Shown here one piece after another: positions 23,166-32,348 of a stretch of 64,000 nt of DNA. The stretch covers positions 1 through 64,000 of the forward strand of contig NZ_KE386836.1 in the NCBI RefSeq assembly GCF_000429025.1, read 5' to 3'. The notes under the pieces were generated by a model. That model saw only the letters and a program-made list of their open reading frames with translations. It did no database searches and was not told the DNA's origin. A program made the translations under genes and the position numbers. Position 1 is the stretch's first letter. Every line of letters starts with the position of its first letter. The DNA comes from Actinospineispora spinosispora DSM 44797. Its GTDB lineage: Bacteria; Actinomycetota; Actinomycetes; Mycobacteriales; Pseudonocardiaceae.

Positions 23166-25658
23166 GTGGTCGGGATCGTCGTCGTCTCCCACAGCAGAGC
23201 ACTGGCCGATGCCGCGGTGGCGTTGGCCGGTGAGATGCTGCACGGCCAGTCGGTGCCCCTCGAGGTCGCCGCTGGTCTGGACGACACCACGTTCGGCACC
23301 GACGCCGCCGCGATCGCCGAGGCGGTCACGGCAGCGGACACCGCATCGGCCGGTGCCGGCGTCGTCGTGTTGATGGACATGGGCAGCGCGGTGCTGTCCG
23401 CCGAGCTCGCGCTGGAGCTGGTCGAGCCGGACGTCCGGGAACGAGCGGTGCTGTGCCCGGCGCCGCTGGTGGAGGGGCTGGTCGTCGCCTCGGTCAGCGC
23501 CGCGGGCGGTGCCACGCGGGCCGAGGTCGCCGCCGAAGCGGTCAGCGGGCTCGCCGGCAAGATCGCGCAGCTCGGCGCGGAGCAGGCCCAGGCGCCCTCC
23601 GAGGACGAGACGCCGGAGTTCCCCGCGACCGGGTCGTTCACCGTGGCGAACCCGCACGGCCTGCACGCCCGGCCGGCCTCGCGGTTGGCGAGCCAGCTGC
23701 GCGGTGTCGACGCGGAGGTCCAGCTGCGCAACGGGACGACCGGATCGCGCTGGGTGTCGGCGGTGAGCCTGTCGAAGCTGGCAACGCTCGGTGTCCTGTG
23801 CGGCCACGAGCTGCAGGTCAGGGCCAGGGGCCGGCAGGCAGACGCGGCGATCGAGCAGCTGGTCGAGCTGGCCGGACGCAACTTCGACGAGACCCCCGGC
23901 CAGGACGCGATCGGCGGACGCGGGGTGGCCGACTATCCGACCAACGAGCAGTCGGTGTGCGCGGTCGGCGCGCGGCGGCCGATCGGTGCCTCGCCCGGTC
24001 TCGGGATCGGCCCGGCGTGGCTGCCCTCGGCGCACCGGGCGCCGATCGCCGTGCCCGACCAGCCGGCCGAAACGCCGGAGGTCGAATGGCAGCGCGTCGA
24101 GCAGGCCCTCGAAGCGACGCGCGGGGAGATCGAACAGGTGCGGGAACGCACCGCGCGGGAGATCGGCAAGAGCGACGCGGCGATCTTCGACGCGCACCTC
24201 GCGCTGCTGGAGGACCCCGAGCTGGTGCAGGGCGCCCGTCGGCGCATCGACAGCGGCCAGGCCGCGCCGGGCGCCTGGTCGGCCGCCGTCGTCGAGGTGC
24301 ACGACGAGCTGGCCGCGCTCGCCGATCCCTACCTGCGGGCGAGGGCGGCGGACGTCGACGCGGTCGGTGAACAGGTGCTTCGTGCGCTGCTCGGCGAAGA
24401 GGCCACACCGGTGCCGACGATCGATCGGGACGGCGTGCTGGTCGCGGCCGACCTGACCCCGGCCGAGGCGGCCGGGCTGGACCGCAACCGGGTGGCCGCC
24501 GTGGTGCTCGCCTACGGCAGCCCCACCGCGCACAGTGCGATCCTGCTGCGCGCGCTCGGCATCCCCGCGGTCGTCGCCGCCGGGGCCAAGGTCCTCGACA
24601 TCGAGGAGGGCACGCCGCTCGCGGTGGACGGCGCGCGCGGCGAGCTGATCGTCAACCCGGATCCGAAGACCCGCGACGGGTTCCTGGACCGTGCCGCCGC
24701 ACTGGCGAAGCGGGAACGGCAGGCGCGGGTGCGGGCCACCTCGGCAGCCCTGACCAGCGACGGCGTCGAGATTCCGGTCGGCGCCAACATCGGGTCGGTT
24801 CGGGACGCGCGGCTGGCCAGCACGGACGGCGCCGACTTCGCCGGGCTGGTCCGTACCGAGTTCCTGTTCCTCGACCGGGAGCAGGCGCCCGACTCGGAAG
24901 AGCAGGAGGCCACGTACCGGGAGATCGCGGCGGCGCTGAACGGCAGGCGGATCACCCTGCGCACGCTCGACGTCGGTGGCGACAAGCCACTCGGGTACCT
25001 GCCGATGCCCGCCGAGGCCAACCCGTTCCTCGGGCTGCGCGGCCTGCGGTTGTCGCTGGCCCGGCCGGAGCTGCTCACCGAGCAGCTGCTCGCCATCGTC
25101 CGGGTGGCGCACGACGCACCGATCGACCTGATGTTCCCGATGGTCAGCACCCTCGACGAGCTGTTCGGCGCGCGCCGGCTGCTCGACGACGCGATCAAGC
25201 AGGTCGGCCGGGGCGAACCCGCTGAGCTGCGGGTCGGCATCATGGTCGAGGTCCCGGCCACCGCGCTGAAGGCCGCCGCGTTCGTGCCGCACGTCGACTT
25301 CTTCAGCATCGGCACGAACGACCTCACCCAGTACACGCTGGCGTCCGAACGGGGCAACGACGCCGTCGCCGCCCTCGGCGACCCGCTCGACCCCGGTGTG
25401 CTGAAGCTCATCGACCAGGTGTGCCGGGCGTCCGGCCCGGGCACCCCGGTCTCGGTGTGCGGCGAGCTCGCCGCCGACGAGCAGGCCACCGCGCTGCTGC
25501 TGGGTCTCGGGGTGGACAAGCTCTCGGTGACCCCGAGGGCCGTCCCCTCGGTCAAGCAGGCGGTGCGCGGCGTGAACCGCTCCGAGGCCCGCACCCTGGC
25601 GACGTCGGCCCTGGCTGCCACCAGCGCCGACGAGGTCCGCGCCCTCCTCCCCCCGTGA
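23166..25658 (+). CDS. dhaM: DhaM-HPr-enzyme I fusion (multiphosphoryl transfer protein)
   Basis: About 830 residues with three PTS modules in order. The first is an EIIA-Man-like DhaM domain (1-125; active His9 in VVVSHS). Next is an HPr domain (about 155-242; His167 in NPHGLHARPAS). Last is a complete enzyme I (about 268-830), with its phospho-His near residue 456 in GSPTAHSAILLRALG and the PEP-binding MVEVPATAL, GTNDLTQYTLA and SVCGELAAD motifs. The chain can carry phosphate from PEP to the ADP on DhaL in one polypeptide. GTG at 23166 gives the conserved MVGIVVVSHS start; the TTG at 23154 is an alternative but sits directly on its AAAGG. Confidence 0.94.
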   Translation: MVGIVVVSHSRALADAAVALAGEMLHGQSVPLEVAAGLDDTTFGTDAAAIAEAVTAADTASAGAGVVVLMDMGSAVLSAELALELVEPDVRERAVLCPAPLVEGLVVASVSAAGGATRAEVAAEAVSGLAGKIAQLGAEQAQAPSEDETPEFPATGSFTVANPHGLHARPASRLASQLRGVDAEVQLRNGTTGSRWVSAVSLSKLATLGVLCGHELQVRARGRQADAAIEQLVELAGRNFDETPGQDAIGGRGVADYPTNEQSVCAVGARRPIGASPGLGIGPAWLPSAHRAPIAVPDQPAETPEVEWQRVEQALEATRGEIEQVRERTAREIGKSDAAIFDAHLALLEDPELVQGARRRIDSGQAAPGAWSAAVVEVHDELAALADPYLRARAADVDAVGEQVLRALLGEEATPVPTIDRDGVLVAADLTPAEAAGLDRNRVAAVVLAYGSPTAHSAILLRALGIPAVVAAGAKVLDIEEGTPLAVDGARGELIVNPDPKTRDGFLDRAAALAKRERQARVRATSAALTSDGVEIPVGANIGSVRDARLASTDGADFAGLVRTEFLFLDREQAPDSEEQEATYREIAAALNGRRITLRTLDVGGDKPLGYLPMPAEANPFLGLRGLRLSLARPELLTEQLLAIVRVAHDAPIDLMFPMVSTLDELFGARRLLDDAIKQVGRGEPAELRVGIMVEVPATALKAAAFVPHVDFFSIGTNDLTQYTLASERGNDAVAALGDPLDPGVLKLIDQVCRASGPGTPVSVCGELAADEQATALLLGLGVDKLSVTPRAVPSVKQAVRGVNRSEARTLATSALAATSADEVRALLPP

Positions 25659-25772
25659 GTGGCAAGTGGTCCTACCCCGAAGGGGCGCCGAAGGCGTAGC
25701 AACCCTGGGCACTCACGACGAAAAGCGTGTCGTGAGTGCCCAGGGTTGCTATAGGACCACTTGCCACTCACG
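25654..25772. terminator. Composite palindrome A1 (GTGAGTG family, long form)
   Basis: Outer arms 25654-25674 and 25752-25772 pair perfectly over 21 bp. Inner arms 25698-25719 and 25729-25750 pair perfectly over 22 bp. A side hairpin CCCC-GAA-GGGG sits at 25675-25685. Outer and inner arms each carry the GTGAGTG/CACTCAC tag. The left arm overlaps the dhaM stop codon. Acts as a terminator and is one of three homologous 120-bp composites. Confidence 0.75.
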
Positions 25773-25839
25773 AAAGCCGGGTACGAGCGGATCAGCACGT
25801 CAGGGCTGCACGCAGCTCGGAGTGCACAGTCCCGGGGTC

Positions 25840-25960
25840 CTCGTGAGTGCTGAGGCCGCCTATAGCCGGTCTACGCACTCACGACGGAAGAGCTGTCGTG
25901 AGTGCGTAGACCGGCTACGCTTCGCGCCCCTTCGGGGTAGACGGCCTCATCACTCACGAG
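25840..25960. terminator. Composite palindrome A2 (GTGAGTG family, long form)
   Basis: Outer arms 25840-25857 and 25943-25960 pair with one mismatch. Inner arms 25863-25885 and 25895-25917 pair perfectly. A side hairpin CCCC-TTC-GGGG lies at 25927-25937, on the opposite side from A1. Its right arm overlaps the 3' end of the epimerase gene. Together with A1 it occupies the whole 295-bp gap between dhaM and the convergent epimerase gene, which holds no other feature. Confidence 0.75.
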
Positions 25961-26784
25961 GGAGGGAGCCAGGGCAGGGCGGTTCGGGCTCGGGCGCCGG
26001 TTACCTGCTGGTCCAGGTGGAATGCCTCCGCTATCGGGCCCATGAGGGCTACCGCCTCCGGCAGCGACAGGTGGGTGAGGGTCTCGGGCAGGCCGGCCTC
26101 GCGGGCCGCCGCGGTCAGCACCTCGGCCTGGGTCGGGTAGCCCTCGGCCACCCCGGCGTAGACGGAGCCGGCGGGTGCGTGCAGCGCGAGCACGTACAGC
26201 TCGGCGATGTCGTCGACGTGCACCGTGGACCAGTGGTTGCCGCCGTCACCCACACACGGCACCGCGCCCCCGCCGCGTGCCGCCGACAGGTAGAACGTCT
26301 CGAGCAGGCCTCCCGACTTGCCGTAGACCAGGCCGGGCATGACCAGGACCGGGCGGCCGGGGCGCTCCAGCACCAGCTTCTCGTTCGCCGCCCGCCAGGC
26401 CACCAGCGCGGGCGGCGCCTGCGGAGCGTCCTCGTCGACCACGCCGTCGGTGTCGCCGTACACCCAGGTGCCGCCGGTGTGCACGTACGCGCCCCGGTCG
26501 CCGAGCCCGGCCTGCATCGCCTCGGACGCGGTCCGGTCGATGTCCGCGCCGTCGGCCTCGGCGGCCTGACCGAGGTGGATCACCCCGTCCGAGGCGCGCG
26601 CGGCCCCGGTGAGGACCTCGGCGTCGGTGAGCGTGCCGAGGACCGGCGTCGCGCCCAGCCCGGCGACGATCTCGGCGGACCGGTCCGTGCGGACCAGTGC
26701 GCTCGCCGCGATGCCGTGGCGGCGCAGCGCCGCGAGTGTGGCGCGTCCGATGTAGCCGGAGCCGCCGGTCACGAATACCTGCAT
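25954..26784 (-). CDS. NAD(P)-dependent epimerase/dehydratase (extended SDR-like)
   Basis: 276 residues. The Rossmann signature VTGGSGYIGRATL is at residues 4-16, and the substrate domain is short, as in atypical extended SDRs that act as NAD(P)-sensing or reductase proteins. The start at 26784 (MQVFVTGGSGYIG) is supported by GAAAGG upstream. It follows the LysR gene by 72 bp on the same strand. Its 3' end runs into composite palindrome A2. Substrate unknown. Confidence 0.85.
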   Translation of the reverse strand: MQVFVTGGSGYIGRATLAALRRHGIAASALVRTDRSAEIVAGLGATPVLGTLTDAEVLTGAARASDGVIHLGQAAEADGADIDRTASEAMQAGLGDRGAYVHTGGTWVYGDTDGVVDEDAPQAPPALVAWRAANEKLVLERPGRPVLVMPGLVYGKSGGLLETFYLSAARGGGAVPCVGDGGNHWSTVHVDDIAELYVLALHAPAGSVYAGVAEGYPTQAEVLTAAAREAGLPETLTHLSLPEAVALMGPIAEAFHLDQQVTGARARTALPWLPPS

Positions 26785-26856
26785 CACGAGGACCTTTCGT
26801 CGAGGGATCAACACTCTCGACGATCCGCCGGGACCGGGTGCGCCGTCCAAGACCCT

Positions 26857-27732
26857 TTACGGCGTTCCTGATACCTCAGCGGTATCAGCGACGGCGAGCT
26901 CCACGAACTCGTCGATCAGCGCGTCGCGCCGGGACTGCTCCCAGACGATCGCGACCTGGCTCGGCCCGATGTCGGTGATCAGCACGCTGCTCACATCGGG
27001 CCTGCGGTAGAACGCGGCGGTCGACTCGGGCAGCACCACGACACCCTGCCCGGCCGCGACCAGTTCCAGCTTCTCCTCGACGCTGCGCACCGGAACCGGC
27101 GGGCTCGCCGCCGGTGACCGCAGTTCGGTGGCGATGTCCCGCCACTCCGGCACCACGTCCGGCGGCTGGATCAGGTGTTCGTCGGCGAGATCGTTGATGC
27201 TGACCGACTCCTTCCCTGCCAGGCGGTGCTCGGCGGGCACGACGACCGTCCGGGGTTCGCGCAGCAGCGGCCGGATGCCCAATCCTCGCGGCTCGACGGG
27301 CAACCGGACGTAGCTGACGTCGACCCGGCCGTCGCGCAGCACCTCGACCTGTGTGTCCCAGCCGGTGCGCAGCACCTCGACGGTCAGCTCGGGATGCCGG
27401 GCACGCAGCGCGCGCACCGGTCCGGTCACGATCAGCCCCGGCATGAACCCCACGGCGAACGTGCGTGCACCCCGCGCGGCGCGCCGCGCTCTGCGAGCTA
27501 CCGCGTCGGCTTCGGCCAGCAGATGCACCGCGTCGGCCAGCAGCTGCTCGCCGGCCGGGGTGAGCGCGGTGCCCCGCTTGTCCCGCTCGAACAGCCGCAC
27601 CTTCAGCTCGTCCTCGAACGCCCGGATCTGGCGCGACAGCACCGGCTGGGCGATGTGCAACGCGTCGGCGGCCCGCCCGAAGTTCAGGTGCTCGGCGACG
27701 GCGACGAAGTACCTCAGCTTCCGTAGGTCCAC
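26857..27732 (-). CDS. LysR family transcriptional regulator
   Basis: 291 residues from a GTG at 27732, where the conserved N-terminus VDLRKLRYFVAVAEHLNFGR begins. HTH about 1-60, effector domain about 90-290. It is divergent from a pyruvate oxidase-type gene (80 bp between starts) and upstream of the epimerase; either could be its target. No effector is predictable. Confidence 0.88.
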   Translation of the reverse strand: MDLRKLRYFVAVAEHLNFGRAADALHIAQPVLSRQIRAFEDELKVRLFERDKRGTALTPAGEQLLADAVHLLAEADAVARRARRAARGARTFAVGFMPGLIVTGPVRALRARHPELTVEVLRTGWDTQVEVLRDGRVDVSYVRLPVEPRGLGIRPLLREPRTVVVPAEHRLAGKESVSINDLADEHLIQPPDVVPEWRDIATELRSPAASPPVPVRSVEEKLELVAAGQGVVVLPESTAAFYRRPDVSSVLITDIGPSQVAIVWEQSRRDALIDEFVELAVADTAEVSGTP

Positions 27733-27811
27733 CGGGTCACCGTCCCTCCCGCGAGTGGGGGTTCTCAGTTGAGGCGGCCGACCCACCTACTTTCACACTA
27801 GCCTTCGAGGT

Positions 27812-29545
27812 ATGGCTTACACGGTTGCCGATCAGATGATCGAGGTGCTCGTCCAGGCCGGCGTTCGACGGGTGTACGGGCTGGTGGGAGACAGTCTCAA
27901 CCCGCTGGCCGATGCGATCCGACGCAACCCGGACATCACCTGGGTGCACGTCCACAACGAGGAGGCGGCCGCGCTCGCCGCCGCGTCCGAGGCACAGCTC
28001 ACCGGGCAGCTGGCGGTGTGCGCGGGCAGCTGCGGGCCGGGCAACACCCACCTGGTGCAGGGGCTCTTCGACGCGCACCGCAGCGGTGCCCCGGTACTGG
28101 CGATCGCCTCGCACATCCCGTCCACCCAGATCGGCACCAACTACTTCCAGGAGACCCACCCGCAGCAGCTGTTTCTGGAATGCAGCGCCTACTGCGAGCT
28201 GGTCTCACGGCCCGAGCAGCTTCCTCGTATGCAGCGCATCGCGATGCAGACCGCGCTCGCCCGAGGGGGTGTCGGCGTCCTGGTGCTTCCCGGCGACCTC
28301 GGCGGTGAGCCGGCTGCGCACCCGACCGGGCACACCGACCTGGTCGTGGCCCGGTCGGTCGGGCAGCCGCACCCGGACAAGGTGACCGCGCTCGCCGAGA
28401 AGATCAACGCGGCCGGCACGGTCACGCTGTTCGTCGGCGCCGGGATCCGCGATGCCCGCGACGAGGTCCTGGAGCTGGCCGGGAAGGTCCACTCGCCGAT
28501 CGGGCATTCGCTCGGCGGCAAGGAGTGGATCCAGTACGACAACCCGTACGACGTCGGCATGAGCGGCCTGCTCGGCTACGGCGCCTGTTACGAGGCGACG
28601 CACGAGTCCGACCTGCTGATCCTGCTCGGCACCGACTTCCCGTACGACACGTTCCTGCCGCAGGCCCGCACCGTGCAGGTCGATCGCGATGCCTCTCACC
28701 TGGGCAGACGCACGCTGCTCGACCTCGGCGTCGAGGGCGACGTCGGGGCCACGCTGCGTGCCGTGCTGCCGTTGGTGCAGCAGAAGTCGGACCGCGGCTT
28801 CCTCGACCGCATGCTGCGTAAGCACGCCTCGGTGCTAGAGAAGGTCGTGTCGGCCTACACCGAGCGGGTCGAGAAGCTGCGGCCGGTGCACCCGGAGTAC
28901 GTGGCGGCGCTGCTCGACGAGGCGCTCGACGACGACGCGATCATCACGGTCGACACCGGCATGTGCAACGTGTGGGCGGCGCGCTACCTGACCCCGACCG
29001 GGCGGCGCCGGATCATCGGTTCGTTCCGGCACGGCACCATGGCCAACGCACTGCCGCACGCGATCGGGGCGGCGTTCGCCGAGCCGGGTCGCCAGGTCGT
29101 GTCGATGTCCGGCGACGGCGGGCTGACCATGCTGCTCGGCGAGCTGCTCACCGTCGCCGAGCACGACCTGCCGGTCAAGATCGTGGCGTTCAACAACGGT
29201 TCGCTCGGCATGATCCGGCTGGAGATGATGGTCGCCGGATACCCGTCGTTCGAGACCGACCACGGCGTCGCCGACCTGGCCGGCATCGGCAGGGCCGCCG
29301 GCATCCCGTCGGTCGCGGTCGACGACCCGGCCGACCTACCGAAGGCGCTGCGCACCGCCCTGCAGAGCCCCGGCCCGTACCTGGTCGACGTGCGCACCGA
29401 CCCGAACGCCCTGTCCATCCCACCGCACATCACCGCGAGCCAGGTCCGGGGCTTCGCGCTCGCGGCGACCAGGACGGTCCTGGACGGCGGGGTGGGCAAG
29501 ATGATCGAACTCGCCCGCAGCAACCTCCGCAGCATCCCCCGCTAG
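27812..29545 (+). CDS. poxB: Pyruvate oxidase/dehydrogenase (ThDP- and FAD-dependent, PoxB-like)
   Basis: 577 residues with the three-domain layout of ThDP-dependent decarboxylases. The catalytic Glu is in HVHNEEAAALAAAS, the central domain would bind FAD, and the ThDP motif GDGGLTMLLGELLT ends with FNNGSLGM. It decarboxylates pyruvate to acetate and CO2, passing electrons to membrane quinone. It resembles E. coli PoxB and its actinobacterial relatives. Acetolactate synthase-type activity cannot be fully excluded, but no regulatory subunit is adjacent. Confidence 0.87.
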   Translation: MAYTVADQMIEVLVQAGVRRVYGLVGDSLNPLADAIRRNPDITWVHVHNEEAAALAAASEAQLTGQLAVCAGSCGPGNTHLVQGLFDAHRSGAPVLAIASHIPSTQIGTNYFQETHPQQLFLECSAYCELVSRPEQLPRMQRIAMQTALARGGVGVLVLPGDLGGEPAAHPTGHTDLVVARSVGQPHPDKVTALAEKINAAGTVTLFVGAGIRDARDEVLELAGKVHSPIGHSLGGKEWIQYDNPYDVGMSGLLGYGACYEATHESDLLILLGTDFPYDTFLPQARTVQVDRDASHLGRRTLLDLGVEGDVGATLRAVLPLVQQKSDRGFLDRMLRKHASVLEKVVSAYTERVEKLRPVHPEYVAALLDEALDDDAIITVDTGMCNVWAARYLTPTGRRRIIGSFRHGTMANALPHAIGAAFAEPGRQVVSMSGDGGLTMLLGELLTVAEHDLPVKIVAFNNGSLGMIRLEMMVAGYPSFETDHGVADLAGIGRAAGIPSVAVDDPADLPKALRTALQSPGPYLVDVRTDPNALSIPPHITASQVRGFALAATRTVLDGGVGKMIELARSNLRSIPR

Positions 29546-29566
29546 CCACTCAGGGATGATCACCTC

Positions 29567-30658
29567 ATGCCTACTGCTGACGAGTTGCTCGGCGCCTCGG
29601 TGGTGCGGGAGCTGATCGACTGTCTGGCCGTCGCCGCGCCGGGGCAGGAGCCGGTCGAGCTTCGGCGGGTGGCGGACTCGTTGGACGGACAGACGCTGTC
29701 CGAGCGGGCCCGCGCGGTCCGGGACGCACTGCTGACCGATCTGCCGGGTGGGTACCTGCCGTTCGTGGCGATCGTGGATCGGGCGTTGAACCAGGCCGGG
29801 TTCACCGGCTGGATGATCTGGCCGGTCACCGAGGCGCTCGCGGTGCTGTCCGTCGAAGCCGACGAGCTGGAGGGCGGCCTTGAGCTGCTCGCCCGGCTCA
29901 CCCCGAGGCTGACCGGTGAGTTCGCCATCCGCACGTTCCTGGACAGCGACCTCGACCGCACGCTCACCGTCGTCCACACCTGGACGAAGCACCACGACGA
30001 ACACGTACGCAGGCTGGCGAGCGAAGGCACACGGCCCCGGCTGCCCTGGGCGCGGCGGGTACCGGCGATCATGGAACGGCCCGCTCTCGAGGTGCTGGAC
30101 GCGCTGTACCGGGACCCGTCGCCGTACGTGCGGCGCTCGGTGGCGAACCACCTCAACGACATCAGCCGCGCGGACCCCGAGCTGGTCGCCGCGACCGCGC
30201 GGCGGTGGCTGGCCGACCCGGACGACAACACCGCCTCGCTCGTGCGACACGCGCTGCGCACCCTGGTCAAAGCAGGTGACCCGGAGGCGTTGCTGCTGCT
30301 GGGTTTCGGACCGCCGGCCGATGTCGAGGTCGGCGAGCTGCGGCTGGGCGGGACGGCCGTGCCCGAGGGCGGTGAGCTGCGGTTCGACGCCACGGTGCGC
30401 AACCACGGGACGCAGGCCGTCACGCTCGTCATCGACTACGTCGTCCACCACCGCAAGGCCAACGCGACGCTCGCGCCGAAGGTCTTCAAACTCGCCACCC
30501 GCACGCTCGACCCGGGCGCCGAGGTGACGGTCGGCAAGACCCATTCGTTCCGGCCGATCAGCACCCGGCGCTACTACCCCGGCGAGCACGCCATCGAGCT
30601 GCAGGTCAACGGCGTCCGCTACGGCCGATGCACGTTCGAGCTGGACGGAACCCGGTAG
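29567..30658 (+). CDS. AlkD-like DNA alkylation repair protein (HEAT repeats)
   Basis: 363 residues. Residues about 1-250 form HEAT-like helical repeats of the DNA alkylation repair family; YVRRSVANHLNDISRADPEL is typical. Residues about 255-363 form a beta-rich C-terminal domain absent from short AlkD proteins. AlkD excises N3- and N7-alkylpurines without base flipping; the fused domain's role is unknown. It follows poxB by 21 bp and may be co-transcribed. Confidence 0.8.
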   Translation: MPTADELLGASVVRELIDCLAVAAPGQEPVELRRVADSLDGQTLSERARAVRDALLTDLPGGYLPFVAIVDRALNQAGFTGWMIWPVTEALAVLSVEADELEGGLELLARLTPRLTGEFAIRTFLDSDLDRTLTVVHTWTKHHDEHVRRLASEGTRPRLPWARRVPAIMERPALEVLDALYRDPSPYVRRSVANHLNDISRADPELVAATARRWLADPDDNTASLVRHALRTLVKAGDPEALLLLGFGPPADVEVGELRLGGTAVPEGGELRFDATVRNHGTQAVTLVIDYVVHHRKANATLAPKVFKLATRTLDPGAEVTVGKTHSFRPISTRRYYPGEHAIELQVNGVRYGRCTFELDGTR

Positions 30659-30682
30659 CTGCCGACTCGTAAACTGAATCTT

Positions 30683-31405
30683 GTGTTCTCTGGAGTGCCA
30701 GCAGACGTCCACGTCCCATCGAGCGTGCGACGGCTGGCCGGCACGGACGAGACCAGGCCAGTGTGGCTCAACGAGGCGGGCGGTCTGACGTTCGAGCTGG
30801 TCACGAGCACCGGCGGACGGTTCGTCAAATGGATGCCGGCCGGTGACAGCCCGATCGACCTGGCGGGCGAAGCGGACCGGCTGCGGTGGGCGAGCGCCTT
30901 CACGCCGGTACCTCGGGTGCTGGAGCTCGGCTCGGACGACGACGGTACGTGGATGCTCACCGAGGCGCTGACCGGGGAGAACGCGGTCAGCGAACCGTGG
31001 AAGAGTCGGCCGGCGGTGGCCGTCGCGGCGATCGGTGCTGGCCTGCGGGCCTTCCACGACGCGCTCCCGGTCACGGACTGCCCGTTCCGGTGGCAACCGG
31101 AGGAGGGCTGGACACCCGGCACCCCGGCGCCGCCGACGATCGACGAGCCGGTGGTGTGCCACGGTGACAGCTGCGCGCCGAACACGCTGATCGGTGCCGA
31201 CGGGCGCTGCAGCGGTCACGTCGACCTCGGCGCACTGGGTGTCGGCGACCGCTGGGCGGACCTGGCGATCGCCACCTGGAGCACCGTGTGGAACTACGGC
31301 CCCGGCTGGGAGAACCTGCTGCTCGACGCGTACGGCATCGAACCGGACGCCGAACGCACCGCGTACTACCGGACGCTCTGGGGCAGCGAACCCACGTCGG
31401 TCTGA
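30683..31405 (+). CDS. Aminoglycoside 3'-phosphotransferase-like kinase (APH family)
   Basis: 240 residues of the APH kinase fold. The catalytic loop VVCHGDSCAPNTLI has the HGDxCxPN form of APH(3') enzymes, and the Mg-binding VDLGALGVGDRWADLA follows. The C-terminal acidic patch and the length are slightly short of the usual 260-270. It could confer aminoglycoside tolerance or phosphorylate an endogenous metabolite. GTG start at 30683, 24 bp after the AlkD-like gene. Confidence 0.85.
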   Translation: MFSGVPADVHVPSSVRRLAGTDETRPVWLNEAGGLTFELVTSTGGRFVKWMPAGDSPIDLAGEADRLRWASAFTPVPRVLELGSDDDGTWMLTEALTGENAVSEPWKSRPAVAVAAIGAGLRAFHDALPVTDCPFRWQPEEGWTPGTPAPPTIDEPVVCHGDSCAPNTLIGADGRCSGHVDLGALGVGDRWADLAIATWSTVWNYGPGWENLLLDAYGIEPDAERTAYYRTLWGSEPTSV

Positions 31406-31546
31406 TTACTGTGTGTCACGAATCTGGCGATCTTCACGGTCGGTTGATAGTCGACCCCCCAAGGTAACGACAGTGACGCGGTGGGCGACACTGCTCCCGG
31501 GGGTTGCTCTTGCCGTTGAGCGACCGGCGTCAGAGGGTCACCCACA
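31406..31546. other. Intergenic promoter region
   Basis: A 141-bp gap holding the presumed promoter of the membrane protein gene. AGAGGG at about 31532 is a plausible ribosome binding site for the TTG at 31547. No repeat seen. Confidence 0.35.
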
Positions 31547-32302
31547 TTGACTTATCCGGACTCAGTCTTCAACCTACCGCCGAGCGAGGCTCCGGTTCAG
31601 CGACCGAAGCCGATCGTCGGCATCGTGCTGCTGGCACTGGCGGTCGTCGGTGCCGGTGGGTTGTTCGTCGCGCCGGTGCGGCTCATCGCGATGGGGTTCC
31701 TGATCGTGCTGACCGCGGTGGTCGCGCTGGTCTGGTTCCGGGTCCGCGAGCGCACGACGATGGTCCTGACCGTCGTCACCCTCGGTGTGCTGGGTGTCGG
31801 CCTGGGTATCGGCATCGCGGTCCTGCTCGCCGGGCGTTTCGGGGCGGACGAGGCGACTGCGCCGCCGCCCGGTGTGGAGTCGACATCCACGCAGGGTGAC
31901 GGCGGGTTCGTCGGACCGGCCGCCCCGTCGGGTGTCGAGCCGCCGCCTGCCCCGTTGCCGCCGGCCACCAGCAACGCCAAGCCGAAGCCGAGCGTCAAGC
32001 CCACTGCCACCCCGAAGCCCACCACGACCGCGAAGCCCGACGCCGCGAAGCCGGACGCGGCCAAGGACAAGGACGAGAAGGACAGGGCGTCCAGCGAGGC
32101 CGAGCCGAAGAAGGAACGCCCGAAGTGTTCGTTCGGCGACGTCAAACCCAACCCGGACGGTTCCGCCGAGCTGTGCGGCTCGAACGGCAACTGGGAACAC
32201 GCCGAGCAGGACAGCAAGGGCGACTGGCACCGCGCCGACCCCGACTCACCCAGCTCCCGGAACAACTACGGCGAGTACGGCTACTTCGGCGACGACAACT
32301 GA
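31547..32302 (+). CDS. Membrane protein with Lys/Pro-rich linker, function unknown
   Basis: 251 residues. Three predicted membrane helices occupy about residues 23-43, 46-66 and 72-95. An exposed Pro-, Thr-, Lys- and Ala-rich linker follows (about 100-175, repeated KP units such as PKPTTTAKPDAAKPDAA). A small C-terminal domain (about 180-251) has two cysteines (CSFGDVKPNPDGSAELCG) and ends in an acidic, aromatic tail. The linker would hold the C-terminal domain away from the membrane, probably outside. TTG start supported by AGAGGG. Not recognised. Confidence 0.65.
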   Translation: MTYPDSVFNLPPSEAPVQRPKPIVGIVLLALAVVGAGGLFVAPVRLIAMGFLIVLTAVVALVWFRVRERTTMVLTVVTLGVLGVGLGIGIAVLLAGRFGADEATAPPPGVESTSTQGDGGFVGPAAPSGVEPPPAPLPPATSNAKPKPSVKPTATPKPTTTAKPDAAKPDAAKDKDEKDRASSEAEPKKERPKCSFGDVKPNPDGSAELCGSNGNWEHAEQDSKGDWHRADPDSPSSRNNYGEYGYFGDDN

Positions 32303-32304
32303 CC

Positions 32305-32348
32305 TCGTGAGTGTTGAGTGTGGCTATAGCCGCACTCAACACTCACGA
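32305..32348. terminator. 44-bp palindrome, GTGAGTG family
   Basis: Arms of about 20 bp (left arm TCGTGAGTGTTGAGTGTGGC) around a TATA centre, with one wobble mismatch. The left half starts 3 bp after the stop of the membrane protein gene; the right half covers the stop of the convergent 2-hydroxyacid dehydrogenase gene. Nearly the same sequence as the element at 5672-5717. Confidence 0.8.
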
